Numbered from the stretch's first letter, positions 1 through 13,730 are shown. The stretch is DNA of 64,000 bases from Linum tenue (GCA_946122785.1 CAMGYJ010000011.1:37040513-37104512), one strand, 5' to 3'. Notes: a model not told the origin generated them from the letters alone. Program-made: numbers and translations.

Positions 1-508
1 GTAGTATAAAAACAAGATAAGTTATCAGGGATTAATAGAAGGAAGTGAATATATGATATAGATTTCCAACAATGAAAACAAATTAAACTTTGCAAGTATC
101 CTCAATAATGATATTTGAGAAGGTATTCATTCAAAATTGGGAAGAAAGGACACCTAGAGATTTGATAAGATTTTTTTTATCAAGGGAATTTTCGTGATGT
201 TTTTGGCTTTTAGTTTAGGTAATGCTATATGTTAGAAATTCAACGATTTGAGGTTAAAAAGTTGGGTTGAGTATGGGTCCATCATAGTTCACCCACCCAA
301 TATTTAGTGGGTGACATATTTTTAGGGGTGTGCAATGGTTTGATCCGGAGTGAATTGGACCATACCCAACCAAATATATTGTGGTAAGATCCTTAGCCCA
401 TACAATTTATGAATACTAAAGAAAAATGGGCTGAATTGACATTTGGACCAGATCAAACTAGATCAAATACAATGTTTGTTCGCTCCTTGACATTATGATG
501 AATTCCAA
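1..508. other. AT-rich stretch without a gene
   Basis: No coding region is recognised. At 335 the motif TAGGGGTGTGCAATGG resembles the terminal repeat of the hAT-type elements found later in this window, but no matching inverted end or duplicated flank is visible, so at most it is one orphan end. Confidence 0.4.
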
Positions 509-1051
509 TTGGTTCGACAGAAGAATGAGAGTAAACAGGAAAGTGTACCTGGGATTTGGCAGAAGCCGCCGATGGGGTGGATGAAGATCAATGTCGACGC
601 GACTATATTCGAAGGTGAGGGCACAGGAGCTGGAATTGTGGTGACAGACTGGAACGGGGCCTGCTTGCTAGCGGCGGTTCGTCGAGATCGGAGGCAATGG
701 AGCGTTGAGGTAGAAGAGCTCCAGGCGATCGATTTTGCTTTAGGGATGGTGGAAATGAAGGGTTACCAGATGGTGGAGATCGAATCTGATTGCCTGGAGG
801 CAATCTCCAAGCTGAAGAGGGACACGTCATCACTAACAGAGGTAGGAGTCTTGAGCGATGAAATTCGGGCTCGGGCTAAGGAGTTGGGCCAGATCAAGTG
901 GAATTTTGTGAAGAGGAATTGTAATAATGCAGCCCATTTAGTAGCCCACACTGTGTGTGATTGGGGGGCCCAAGAGTTGTGGGAGGGCAGACCACCTCTG
1001 TTCATCTTATCCCAGGTTGAGACTGATTGTAATGCTTCATTGATTGATTAA
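509..1051 (+). CDS. RNase H domain ORF, probable 3' end of a LINE
   Basis: A 180-residue open frame carries a plant-type RNase H fold (RVT_3 family) from about residue 25 to 150. Visible are the first acidic site in KINVDAT, the glutamate in VEELQAIDFA, the aspartate in EIESDC, and the closing RNCNNAAHLVAH motif. In plant L1-type LINEs this domain forms the C-terminus of ORF2, where it removes RNA from the RNA-DNA hybrid. No reverse transcriptase lies upstream, so this looks like a 5'-truncated LINE copy, consistent with a short A-run at 1072-1080 just after the stop. The start codon is simply the first ATG; the true frame may open further upstream. A domesticated stand-alone RNase H gene is possible but not supported by the context. 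Confidence 0.7.
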   Translation: MVRQKNESKQESVPGIWQKPPMGWMKINVDATIFEGEGTGAGIVVTDWNGACLLAAVRRDRRQWSVEVEELQAIDFALGMVEMKGYQMVEIESDCLEAISKLKRDTSSLTEVGVLSDEIRARAKELGQIKWNFVKRNCNNAAHLVAHTVCDWGAQELWEGRPPLFILSQVETDCNASLID

Positions 1052-1080
1052 TAATACACCTCCAGGTTTCTATAAAAAAA

Positions 1081-1851
1081 ATCTTTAAATATTGGACCAA
1101 GGTTCTTATATATTGAAAAATTATATTTTGGCCCCTAAATTTTTTTAATATGACATTTTTTCACATAAAATTTTCATGTTGGTCAAATATATAGATGTCA
1201 CTTGGATTCATGATCCTATCTACCATTCCATTTGATCTAATCCATGAATCCACTTGTTGATTTCATCCAAATACATGAACCACCAATCCAATCTACAAAT
1301 CTATGAATCCAATTCATTTATCACCTTTTTAAGCAGATAATATCGATGAGGCTAACACAAAACTGTTGCATAACAAAATTAAAACAAATAGGTTATTTTT
1401 ATTTTATTTTATTTATACATGTCACACATCCTATTTTCCATTAGTTGTCGAATTTTTCATTAAACCAAAAGCATTACTTGCTAAATGGCTTATCACCACC
1501 ATTATGAACTTCAATTCAAATAGCCTTATTCCCTGTTAAGTGTTTACCTCCAAGCCAATTCGATTATGATTGCTCTGTATGGTAAAGATGTGGCCGCCGT
1601 TGACGAGGAGTCGTCTTATCTATATTCCAACAACGAACCCAACACAGTAGAAGCAGTATGAAAATACCAAGATTCCAAAGACCAAATGAGGAAAACGTAC
1701 ATATAAGAAAGACGGCTGATTCATATGAGACGGCTCGACTTCCGAAATAATAGCGACCTCAGCAATCAGCATCATCAATGAAAAGCAAAAAACCCTTCAC
1801 CACCGTCAGACAGGCAGAAAGAGGTTTAAATTTCAAGGAAATTTACTTATT
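1081..1851. other. Intergenic DNA, no feature recognised
   Basis: AT-rich sequence with no convincing coding frame, RNA gene or terminal repeat. Part of it (about 1560-1800) is less AT-rich, but I recognise no protein in it. It forms the left flank of the copia-type insertion that starts at 1852. Confidence 0.4.
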
Positions 1852-2194
1852 TGTTATGAAAATATTATTATTATTATGGATGACCAACATTAGATGCTTC
1901 ATGGTATGTTACAAGTTCTATGTAACTCATCTCCTTATATTTATTTCTCCATATGACACATTAGATGCACAATTGGGTGTTACATGTAACCCCCCACCAC
2001 ATTTCTATTTCACATTCATTCTCACATTCATGTATATTAATTGTAAGAATGTAGAGGTTATGTGATGTGTGCCTATAAATAAATGATCTCCTTGTACTAA
2101 GGAACACATGAATAAGAAAGCTCTATTCCCCCTCTCTTCTTGTGTCTCTACTCTTACTCTTGTGTATGTTCCTCTTCCTTGTTATTTCATAACA
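1852..2194 (+). repeat. 5' LTR of copia-type element
   Basis: 343 bp, TG...CA ends with inverted termini TGTTATG/CATAACA. It should hold the promoter of the element. The sequence just inside, starting CGTTATCAGCACGA at 2195, is where the primer-binding site should lie; I cannot assign its tRNA with confidence. Confidence 0.9.
2074..2081 (+). promoter_or_regulatory. TATA box of the 5' LTR
   Basis: TATAAATA lies 222 bp into the LTR and about 113 bp before its end, a usual place for the U3 promoter. The identical motif occurs in the right LTR at 6524-6531. Confidence 0.55.
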
Positions 2195-4682
2195 CGTTAT
2201 CAGCACGAAACCCTGCCAGAGTCATGGTTGGTCATTGTCTCTCTACATAATCACATATACTTGAGTAAGATCACAACACGATCAAGGTATGCAAATTTTC
2301 ATGTCATTTCTTGTTAGTATGTTTATATATCTCATTGTCTTTGAGAGATTATTTGATCTTGTTATTTGTTCATATTATTTTATGAACTTATTTTATATTT
2401 GTCAATCTTGTAACATAGAGTTTGTGCTTGGACATTATCAGATAATGAAAATTGCTCCTGTTGTAGCAAAATCATATGAGTTGACTTATCGATTGCTACA
2501 TTGGACATATAGAGAAATGAAAGTCTAAAGATCTCATTTTCCCCCGAAGTGGAAAAATGAAGAAAAATATATCATTGGTCTTGAACCCGATATATGAAAA
2601 AAAGTTTTCTTTGTCCAAGAATCAATGGAAGGAAAATGAAAATCTATATGTGCTCCTGCAGTAGCAATATTATGGAAGAGGGTTTATAAAGCATAAGTTA
2701 TTTCTTGTTTGTTAAAGGTGAAAAGTGTATTGGACTTGTGATGATGAGAAATATTATATAATTTGATCCAGAGGCTGTTGTTTCATTCCTGGAAGCGTAT
2801 GAAAACAAACCATTCTTAAAAGTGAATGGATCGAGACACACCATTTTATTAATATAATTTGGTGTTTGGATAATGACAATCAACAAATGTTTCTTTTCAC
2901 CGGAAGTGAAAGATAAAATTATTATAAATGAGGATGACACAAGAATTCATGTAGCAAAAGTCATGATCATATACTATAACCTCTGTATGTCGAAATGTGT
3001 AATGAAACACATATATATTGATGTTATTATTATTATTTTGTATACTTTTGTATAGAATGAATATTTGCAAAAGCCACTACTGGTATTATATCATATAGTA
3101 TGAAAGTAAGAAAAAGCTCCGGAAGAGATTGTGTTTTGTTACTTGAAGTAACTAAACAATATATTGGTGATATTAATAGTATGTAAATATTCTTATCACT
3201 ATGTATATGCTTACAATAGTTCACCGAAATCAAAAGGTGCCTAATGACCAAAATGTAGTACAAGAGTATGTGAAAGCTCCAGAAGAGCTAATGTTTTGAG
3301 ACGTGAATGAACTAAACTCTCAGTTGAAGATGCATTACCGAATTATGAAGATATTCGCAGAAAAGAATATCATAATTTATATTGCATCAGAAATGTGTTA
3401 TAAGAGAACATATACTTCACTGGAGAAATTTGTACTACATGTATATTAGTACATATGAAGGTGTAAACCAGAAGTTTGCAAGATCGGATAACTTTTTATT
3501 TTGGCATGTCCGGTCATACCATCCCGGATACAGATGCAAAAATGATTGAGATATCATACGGAAATTAAGTGAGAGTTCAGAGAATTCATCAATCAAAAGA
3601 TTGATTATGTGATACATGGTCTCGAGGAGAATATACTCGTGAAAATAATTGAATTTGTTGAGATTTTATAAAAGTGTATGCAGAAAAATACACTCACCGT
3701 GCAAATCATATATGAATTTTATGATTTTGGTTGATTCATCAACTATATCATCATATATGTCTGTTATCTAAATGCAACCTGATGTTTGCGAGATTAGTTG
3801 CCGAATGATGGATATATTTTGATGATTATCCAATCAAACAGAACTTCTCTTATGAGAACAAACTAAGTCTATCGATCTCTTATCGAGGCATATGATATCA
3901 TTAATTTGCATGAAGCCAACAAGTTATCATAAGTTCTCCCCTTTCATACAAATGGTTTTGGTCAGGGACCAAACATTTAAAATGCTAGAAAATTTGGGTG
4001 TACAGAATACATCCCAATTGCTCCACCACAACACGTTATGAGTTCCATGAGAACGTATGTTGGACATTGTGTCCATTGCAATGAGAGATTTGTTCATGAC
4101 TCTTTTTGCTAATATCATCATTTTGATGAGTTACTTTTCGAACGTTAAGGGGGAGAAAAGTAAACACTAGGGCATAGATGTGAGTTGGAATCATCATCTC
4201 ATTTTGATCCTCAAACGAAGAAACATGAACCTGAAGTTCATATGGTGATTCATGGAGGAAAAAAACGTATTGATTGTCAAACGCCTTTTTACTCACTAAA
4301 AGGAGTGATTATGTCACATGCCTAGTTGTGAATGCTCCAATACAAATTGATGTCCATATTGGATAATCTAATGAGTCTAAACGAGCGCATGAAGCGTGGT
4401 AGACCAATCGGTTCCAAGGATAAAAATCCTCGAGAAAGGAAGGAGCTATAAATTAAGATGGTAAACTCGAGGATAAAATAGCTCTAGAAGAGTCAAGTCA
4501 TAAAATTGAGATCATAGTTCCAGAAGAATAGTAGGTACCTGAACGTTTTAAAATGAAGATATCTCAATTAATTGGCTTGTATGAAAAAGTTGGAACCGAA
4601 GTGTATTTATTGTCGACAAGGGTTTTGATTATGCTGCAGCACTGAACGTGATAGAACAAAGAGGATCAAAAGTAAAAGTCTA

Positions 4683-6093
4683 TTGATGCATGCAAAGGAA
4701 TATATATTGGCCAATATAAAAGAAAGCATTAGGCTATTTGGTATAAGTTTTGGACCAGAAGTCCTTACACCAGAAGTCCTTACACTTGAAGAGGTTTCTG
4801 GTAGAAACCTGACATCAATTATGAAGAGACATACTCTTTTGTGGTGGATGCAACTATGTTGTGCAATTTAAATAGTTTGGCAGTTCAAAAGGCATGAAAT
4901 TTGCATTTGGTAGATATTGTGATAGCCTATTTGTATGGATCCCTTGATAATGATATTTATACGAAACTCCCTGAAGGATTAGTTTGTCAGAAGCAAACAT
5001 GTGAAGTTCTCGAGAACAATATCGATCGATAAAACAATCCCTTGTATGGATTGAGATAAAATGGATGAATATGGTATATTCATCTAAGTGAATATCTACT
5101 AAAGGAAGTGGTCGAATAAGCCTTGCGTGATTAAATTCGAATAAAGTGCATTAGAGCATTTGCATTTGGCATGTGTGATTGTGTAATGACATATAAGCTT
5201 ATGTGCGTGATATTGTGGTTTTAGTTATGAGTTTGATTTATGAATATGGTTTGGTTAAGTGATATTGTGTGTATGACGTGCCTTTTGCTTGTGACCGTGT
5301 GGTATGAAGTAATTGCTTGCATACAATTGTGTTAGCTAAGTTTTATATTTATTTAGAAGAAAATAGTTGAGACATTATTTTATAATGATCTCATATGTTT
5401 TAGTTGATATGAACTCCAGAAGAGCTTCATAAAGCATGGTTTGCTTAAAGAAAGAAAATTGAACTCTAGAAGAGTTTCATATAGCATGGATTGCTTAAAG
5501 AAAGAAAATTGAACATGGAGGATTTAAGAAGATTCTTTTTGGATCAGTACGACAATGTCGGAAAGGTGAAAGGACAATTTTGTATGAAAAAAATTGCATA
5601 CGTTCAACAGCCAAATGATCTTAAGGTCACTAGAAGTGAACAAAGATCAATTTAGGCCTTGAGATAAAAGTGAATTATTAGGTCCTGAAGTACCGTATGT
5701 TAATGTCGTTAGAACGAAAATGTATCTCGCTATACTTCGTTACTATAGGTAACGATGAGGATCATAGATGAGTAATTTGTTTACCTATGGTCGTACAAGT
5801 ATCTCATGGAGATTCCAAAGAAATCACAATAGCAACTGATCATGCACAATGGTCAACAATTCATGAGACTTGTTATGAATTGTTTGGTTAAGATTTGTGA
5901 TTCAACACGTCTAAATGACTTGTAGTTGTGGATTCTCTTCATAAAAAATGATCTTGAAGATCATGTATGAAGAAAATGGTCATAATGGATCATGCATAAA
6001 GTGAAAATCTAGAAGATTTGTTCACTAAGAAGCTTACCGTGACAATATTTGAAAGATTTGTTCACAACACTATACTCTGATGTTGTCATGAGG
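4683..6093 (+). pseudogene. Degenerate copia pol (reverse transcriptase and RNase H traces)
   Basis: Translating around 4905-4985 gives residues such as DIVIAYLYGSLDNDIY followed by KLPEG, the conserved copia reverse transcriptase block, and then NPLYGLR near 5033-5055. Further on, ILYEKN near 5575 and ENLEDLFTKKL at about 6005-6037 match the copia RNase H region. Stops and frame changes separate these pieces, and 5080-5400 shows no recognisable pol sequence. The catalytic YVDD box was not found. No functional protein can be made. In active relatives this polyprotein copies the genomic RNA into cDNA inside virus-like particles. Confidence 0.7.
5409..5515 (+). repeat. Short tandem duplication inside the copia interior
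   Basis: Two adjacent units of about 53 bp share the pattern GAACTCYAGAAGAGYTTCAT, then a GCATGG..TTGCTTAAAGAAAG block. Related CCAGAAGAGCT-like words recur elsewhere in the interior, for example near 3275. Confidence 0.6.
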
Positions 6094-6301
6094 GGGAGCA
6101 TATACGCACTGCACTCTTTTTTCCTTAACCATGGTTTTTCCCACTGGGTTTTCATGGTAAGGTTTTTAACGAGGCAGATTCAGATAGCGTATTATGATGA
6201 TTATGTACTCTTTTTCCTTCACTAGGATTTTATCCCACAGGGTTTTTCCTAGTAAGGTTTTAACGAGGCATATTCATGTCTAATGGTCATCCAAGGGGGA
6301 G

Positions 6302-6644
6302 TGTTATGAAAATATTATTATTATTATGGATGACCAACATTAGATGCTCCATGGTATGTTACAAGTTCTATGTAACTCATCTCCTTATATTTATTTCTCC
6401 ATATGACACATTAGATGCACAATTGGGTGTTACATGTAACCCCCCACCACATTTCTATTTCACATTCATTCTCACATTCATGTATATTAATTGTAAGAAT
6501 GTAGAGGTTATGTGATGTGTGCCTATAAATAAATGATCTCCTTGTACTAAGGAACACATGAATAAGAAAGCTCTATTCCCCCTCTCTTCTTGTGTCTCTA
6601 CTCTTACTCTTGTGTATGTTCCTCTTCCTTGTTATTTCATAACA
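6302..6644 (+). repeat. 3' LTR of copia-type element
   Basis: 343 bp, the same length as the left LTR, with one observed mismatch. It is followed by the target duplication TTATT. The sequence directly before it, CCAAGGGGGAG, is the polypurine tract that primes plus-strand synthesis in this class. Confidence 0.9.
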
Positions 6645-7591
6645 TTATTTACATAAGCTGATTATATAACTTTTCGTGGTCAGAATTCCCCCTTTTTTCT
6701 ATTCAGGATCCCAGACTGTTAAACAGCCCAGAAATGTCCCTTCAGAATTATCTACTCATCACCAGTACATGTGTTGTACTTTGATGTCCTACTCCGGGTC
6801 GAGGATTTCTTCGTACATCTCTCATCTCAGAGTGATCTGGCTGAAAGTGCTTTGGACACGGCCGTACCATGTTTCTTATTTTCGAGATATAATAAAATGG
6901 AGATGATTACTACATTGATCGAAATAAAAGTATATATTGAATCTTCAATTTTTCGTATTCTCAAAAAAATTATTCTCAATCGTCTTTTCATAGCTAACCC
7001 ATTAAGGATTTACAAAAGCATTTTAGAGCACAAATAGGACTTCAACAATCAATAAACAAGTATTTGGTGCAAGATTCCAGAAGCCGCTAGGTGTGAGGTT
7101 GGAGTTGGAAGCAAAAGTGGCAACAAGATGAATGAAATAAAATTTACAATACTTCTTTTTTAAGTTCAAATGATTAATAAATTACTTAGCACTTAACAAC
7201 AAGAAAATATGTCATAAGTTATTAGAATCATAGCTTAATAGTTGCCTATGTTTTTGAGCTATTAAAAAGATCGAGATAGAAGATTGAGTTTGTAAATAAT
7301 GTTAATTTTCCCCCTTTGATATTGGCTGTTTAACTTCATCTAATAATGCCTAGGCGTCGCTTTACTCCGTCGACTCGTTCTTGATACCTAACTCATCGTG
7401 GAACTCCTACGCGAGACATTTTGATGTTACCCACAGCCTAGCGATGCCTAAGCATAAGGTTAAGCACATCTTTTCGAATCATCATCGTATTTATATATAC
7501 ATGTTAATCTTTATCAGTGACTAGCCTAATTATTAACTAATAAACTTATAAGTGCATTATCAGGGCAATTTTGTAACAAAAAAGAGGTACC
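6645..7591. other. Intergenic DNA, no feature recognised
   Basis: Right flank of the first copia element. Short open frames near 6676-7037 have no recognisable domain, and the rest is AT-rich. I see no RNA gene or terminal repeat. Confidence 0.35.
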
Positions 7592-7868
7592 TGTTACCGT
7601 ATTATGTAGTTTCATGGGCCAATTATACGTGTGTATGACAATCATTGGCCCAAGCCCATGAAACCCATGCTGGCGCATACGTGTAGAAGCTAGGGTTTAT
7701 AGGGCTATTTAATTCCCATGTACACGACTGGAGAACATAACAAAGACTAGTACTATTTCGGCTTGGGGAGTTCAGCTCTCCCGTGGATTAGTCCTGGCAT
7801 TTCAGGAATACCACGTTAAATCGGTGTGTTCGTCTTTCTGTGTGTTTGAATATTTAGCTAAGCTAACA
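7592..7868 (+). repeat. Probable 5' LTR of truncated copia element
   Basis: The right border is fixed by the adjacent primer-binding site. The left border is inferred from TGTTACC at 7592, which pairs with the terminal CTAACA. No second copy exists in the window to confirm it. Confidence 0.6.
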
Positions 7869-7880
7869 TGGTATCAGAGC
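7869..7880 (+). other. Primer-binding site for initiator tRNA-Met
   Basis: TGGTATCAGAGC is the canonical plant copia primer-binding site complementary to the 3' end of initiator methionine tRNA. It abuts the LTR end. Confidence 0.85.
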
Positions 7881-7888
7881 TTTCGGTC

Positions 7889-9320
7889 ATGGATTCTAAG
7901 AGACTGGCGATTCGGCTCAACCCTAAGAACAATATGCTATGGGAATTCCAATTTCGTGTACATGTTGAAGGGAAGGGACTCGCTGGAGTTCTGGATGGTA
8001 CAATACCGAAGCCGGATTCCACGACCACTACTGAGCAGATCAACCGATGGAATGTACAGGATGCTCGGGGTAAGATCGTGGATTTTGGATTCTATTGATC
8101 CAACTATACGTCCAAGTCTTCGTATGCGCAAAACTGCCCATGATATGTGGAAATACTTGGCTGCTACTTACTCCACCGCTAGTGCCGCAGGGCAATTCGA
8201 AAGAAGTTTGCATTGGATAGGTTGGAGAAAGGCAATCGTGATGTTACTGCTTATCTCACAGCAGCTCAGGAGCTCTGGACTGAAGATGATTTGTTGACAA
8301 CCACACTCCGCCCTGCTGCTACATCTGATGTCATAATTGAAGAACGACAACAAGAGCGCCTGCTTCAGTTTCTTATGCGGCTGAGGCCCGAATTAGAATC
8401 CATCAGGTCAGCAATTATTCATCGAGGGTAGCTGTCCATGGAAGGGGTTCTTTGCGATCTCATACGCGAGGAAACTCGCCTCCGAACCCAGGCGAAGCTT
8501 GACCTGCATCCAGGAAATGGGGAGTCGTCACTTGTTGCAGCTGCAGGTGTTGCGGATGCTGCCTATGCCGTCGAACGTCCTCAATTCCAACGTCGTGTCC
8601 CCACCTCTGAATTACAGTGCCACCATCGCAAAGAAAAAGGGAACCTTCAGAAATATTGTCGCCGATGCAAGTTGTGCGTGTATTGCAAGAAAGGAGGACA
8701 CATCATCCTCGAATGCAGGCTTTTCGTTGAACACCATGGGAAGCATGCTGAGATGCCATCCACTGATGGCCGTCAGGAAAACACTTGCTCCGATCAGATA
8801 CGCCATGACCGACCTGCATATTCTGCTCAGCTGGCCGAGGATAATGGGGTCTACGCTGCCAAAATTGAACAATTGGTGAACGTTGCTTTACAGAAGGCTT
8901 TGCCCAACGCCATTAGCTCCGCCTTTGCTACACTTCAGGTGACAGGTAAACGTTCTTCGCCATGGCTTCTCAATTTAGCATGCTTCAATCATATGACGCA
9001 TAATGCTGAGGTGCTTCACGGTGTCAAATCAGTTAGTAATATGAATTTAAAAGTTGCTAATGGTGAGAATTTGAAAGTTAATGGGATAGGGTTTGTGCAT
9101 CACCCTAAAATTACCTTGTCTAACACGTTTCATGTCCCTAAACTTGTACCCAACCTGGTGTCCGTTGGGCAACTTACTGATCAAGGGTGCTCGGTTACGT
9201 TCGCACCGTCTGGATGTGTTGTGCAGGACATGAAGACGGGGAGGCAGATCGGCCGAGGGAGTAAGCAAGGGCGGTTATTTCAGCTAGAAGAGCTGGCCAG
9301 TCTATCATCATCTATGTATC
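7889..9320 (+). pseudogene. Copia gag plus aspartic protease, broken
   Basis: Gag opens at the ATG at 7889 (MDSKRLAIRLNPKNN), 9 bp after the PBS. The frame changes near 8070 and again near 8205, and a TAG at 8429-8431 interrupts it. A CCHC zinc knuckle follows (CVYCKKGGHIILEC, about 8681-8722), which would bind the element RNA. Next comes the retropepsin-like region: the expected D-S/T-G triad before NHMT reads LNLAC, so the catalytic aspartate is lost, while the downstream VPNLVSVGQL motif remains. Coding similarity ends near 9310, before integrase. Two frameshifts, one stop and a dead active site make this a pseudogene. Confidence 0.8.
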
Positions 9321-9349
9321 TACCTATAGTGGTATTGATTTCTATATAG

Positions 9350-9861
9350 TGGTATTGATTTGTATATATTGGTACTAGTTATGTTAGGTGTTCCAAGGAT
9401 AAAGCAAGATGAAGGTGGCAGGAGGAAGTCTGACGAGAAAAGAGTGAAAGGTAGAAGTGAAACAAAAAAAAAAAAAAGATTAATTAGAGTTTTCAATTCC
9501 AAAAATTGTAATTAATATGATTTTTAATTTCCAAAATTTAATTAATATAAATATAACTTTCAATACTAAATATGCCATGCAAACCGCCTTTAAAGTTTGC
9601 ACCATACTCTGTCCCAAGTGAAAAGAGTTTTACTTGAATTTTGTCTGAAGTTGATATGTAATTCTAAAATTTATGGTCCAAAGGACCATATGCATATGCA
9701 GTTTCAAAGTAGCAAGAAGCATTTGTTAGTCAATATCACTTCCGTTGAATTGTTAATTTCGTTAAGTTCAATTTGTTTGATATTAATTACGAACTGTTTA
9801 ACAGAAGTGAGGAAGGAATTATTAGGAAAAAAAAAGTGAGGAAGGCCTTTTCATTACAAAT
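9350..9861. other. Spacer between copia fragment and palindrome
   Basis: AT-rich, with an A-run at about 9464-9477. Nothing else is recognised. Confidence 0.35.
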
Positions 9862-11670
9862 TAATATGTTGACTTTTGATTTTTGTAACTGGTTTGGATC
9901 AGTAGGGTGATTGATTATGTCTTGGTGTAACTTGTTATGCAAGTGATTTAATGAAGAAAAAGAAAATGAAAGACAGAAAATGCACAAAAAAAGGACAAAC
10001 AAACAGCAGGAAGCCAGAACTAATCTCTTGGGCCAAAAAGCAAAACCAAGCCCAATAACCACTTCAGAACAATCACACCAAGCAGAAAAGTCGCACCAAG
10101 TGGTAAAAGCTACTTCACTGTGGCTTTGTTAACCTGGTCGGAGTAGTAACTTTGCACGCATGCAAAACTGCAAATGCAAGCTCGGGAAGGAAACAAATGA
10201 AAGATACCCAGAAGGCCACCAAGCCCCCCAAAAGAGGAGTTCATAGCTACAAAAAAGAGTTCAATTCATATTTTGGACGGAGGAGGATTCAACAATACCT
10301 GAATTGTGTCTCTGCCAAACCACAGATGGGTAGTAAAAAGATCAGCCCATTTACAGGCTTGAATCAATGGAGGGTAGTAGTTACCTTACCCCATCCCTGA
10401 CTAGATTTTTCCAATTACTTACTCTACTCCCGCCAGCTACTAGTGATTGATTCTCCTAATTTTAGCAAACCAACAGCGACTGTCTCAAAGCAGACAGGCT
10501 CCCACTCATTAAGTGTGTTCATCCACCAACTCTGTATACAAAGGATGCAGATAAAGATCAATCTTGAATTCCCAGATGCCAATTCACACTCTCGATTGAT
10601 CACTGATTAGTACCATCACATCAGAATCTTTCATACGTTTCAAGAGAGGCTCCTCCCCTGTTTTTGTTCTGTTTCTCTATCTTCCCCTGTTTCCCCACAG
10701 TCCTCTGTTCCCTTTAACAAAAATGACAGTTTGCAGTACTCCTTCGTCGCCAGTGTGTGTGATCACGGCGGTGATGATTTTCGCCGCCGTTTATCTGTTC
10801 GGGATCGATGGCGCTGCGGTTTTCCACCTTGAGAGGAATTTGCCTTTCTCGTCGAACTCGACTTCCATGGAGCAGCTCACAGCTCGGGACCAAGCCAGGC
10901 ATGCGAGGATCTTGCGAGGGTCCACCGCCGCCGATGGAGTTGTCCACTTCCCCGTTTACGGTTCAGCGGATGCCAATCTGTTCGGGTAATTCCGTTTCCC
11001 CCTGTTTTATTTTTTTCCCCTTTAAAATTGCTTTTTCCGCAGTTTAAAAACAATATATTTCTGTTCTGTAAGAAAGTGGGAGTATATAATTTTAAAATTT
11101 GGCGGCAAGAAGACTGGGCATTGGACCATACGCACACTAATACGAGCGTTTTACCTAGAACGCCGTCGTTTTCTGGTTCTCGTAATAAAACGCAAAATTA
11201 ATATTTTGCCTTTGTTCAATCTCCCTCCTCCTACCTCTGTTTCCTTTTCTCCTTCTTCCCCATCTCTACCAGTACTTAGTTGATTCCAAGCAGAAGCAGG
11301 GATTGACTGTTTTTTTGTTGTTTTTGTTGTTGTTGCTACTCTTGTTTTTTTTGGACAGACTGTATTACACAAAAATAAAGCTGGGGTCGCCACCAAGGGA
11401 ATTCAATGTGCTGATCGACACTGGGAGTGATTTCTTGTGGGTGATGTCCAACACTTGCGGCAATTGTCCACGCTCCAGCAATCTAGTGAGCTCTCTCTCT
11501 CTATCTTATTCCATAGGGAAGACTGGGAGCCATTAACACGAACTGCACGATAACTGTACAGAAGGGTCGAGATCCATCCCATCCTTATCGAACTCATTCA
11601 TTCTTCTTCTGTTGGTATTGTGATGCAGATCCAGCCTACGTTTTTTGATGCCACTGCATCCTCAACCGCA

Positions 11671-11689
11671 CGGGTCAACCGCACAAGGC

Positions 11690-11701
<12 letters not shown>
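11671..11701. other. 31-bp spacer at the palindrome centre
   Basis: The only unpaired sequence between the arms. The bases on each side (CTCAACCGCA and TGCGGTTGAG) pair perfectly, so the loop of a folded RNA would be about 31 nt. Confidence 0.85.
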
Positions 11702-12847
<1,146 letters not shown>

Positions 12848-13730
12848 TTTTATTAAAAGGAACAGAGGAATGCGGGGAAACAGGGGAAGATAGAGAAACC
12901 GAACAAAAACAGAGGAGGCGTCTCTCTTGAAACGTATGAATGATGCTGATTGTACTAATCAGTCGAGAGTGTGAATTGGCATCTGGGAATTCAAGATTGA
13001 TCTTTATCTGCATCCTCTGTACACTGAGTTGGTGGATGAACTCACTTAATGAGTGGGAGTGTGTCTGCTTTGAGATAGTCGCTGTTGGTTTGCTAAAATT
13101 AGGAGAATCAATCACCGGTAGCTGGCGGGAGTAGAGTAAGTAATTGGAAAAAATCTAGTCAGATATGGGGTAAGGTAACTGCTACCCTCCGTTGATTCAA
13201 GCCTGTAAATGGGGTGATCTTTTTCACTACCCATCTATGGTTTGACAGAGTCACAATTCAGGTATGCTTGCTTGAATCCTCCTCCATCCAATGTATGATT
13301 TGAACTCTTTTTTGTAGCTGTCATGTCAACCCCTCTTTTGGGGACTTTGTAGCCTTCTGGCTGGGTATCTTTCATTGTTTCCTTCCCGAGCTTGCATTTG
13401 CAATTTGCATGCGTGCAAAGTTACTACTGCGACCATGTTGACAAAGCCACAGTGAACTGGCTTTTACCGACTCTTCTTGGTGTGATTATTCTTTCTGTTC
13501 TTAGTGTGATTATTCTAAAGTGGTTATTGGGCTTGGATTTGCTTTTTGGCCCAAGTTATTAGTTCCTGCAATTGGGCCCAAAAAACAACGGCTGTTTGTC
13601 TTTTATCTTTTTCTGTTTTCTTTTCCTTCATTAAATCACTTGCATAACAAGTCACACCCACATTACAAGATAGTAAGATACAATCAATACCTTAACGAAA
13701 CCAGCTATTATAAAAGTTAAAACTCAACAT

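Larger units (their letters stand above)
1852..6644 (+). mobile_element. Ty1-copia-type LTR retrotransposon, structurally complete, coding-dead
   Basis: Two 343-bp direct repeats (1852-2194 and 6302-6644) begin TGTTATG and end CATAACA. They are flanked by the 5-bp target duplication TTATT (1847-1851 and 6645-6649). A polypurine tract, AAGGGGGAG, sits directly before the right repeat. The interior keeps only traces of copia pol: a reverse transcriptase block near 4900-5070 and RNase H traces at 5530-6040. Comparing the two LTRs by eye I found one mismatch (T at about 1898 versus C at about 6348). Insertion was therefore recent, although the interior is full of stops. This fits a non-autonomous family moved by proteins supplied in trans. 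Confidence 0.9.
7592..9335 (+). mobile_element. 5' half of a second Ty1-copia element (LTR, PBS, gag, protease)
   Basis: A probable LTR (7592-7868, TGTTA...TAACA) is followed at once by the initiator-methionine primer site TGGTATCAGAGC (7869-7880), a degenerate gag and a copia protease domain. Recognisable coding stops near 9315, and beyond it are short repeats of TATAGTGGTATTGATT. No integrase, reverse transcriptase or right LTR was found, so the element is truncated on its 3' side. It is unrelated in LTR sequence to the element at 1852. Confidence 0.8.

Noticed and set aside
335..500. hAT-type element starting TAGGGGTGTGCAATGG
   Set aside because: No inverted partner end and no 8-bp duplication could be found.
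10152..10400. 82-codon frame upstream of the protease exon
   Set aside because: It lies in the upstream part of the palindrome arm, is not kept as a frame in the other arm, and has no domain.
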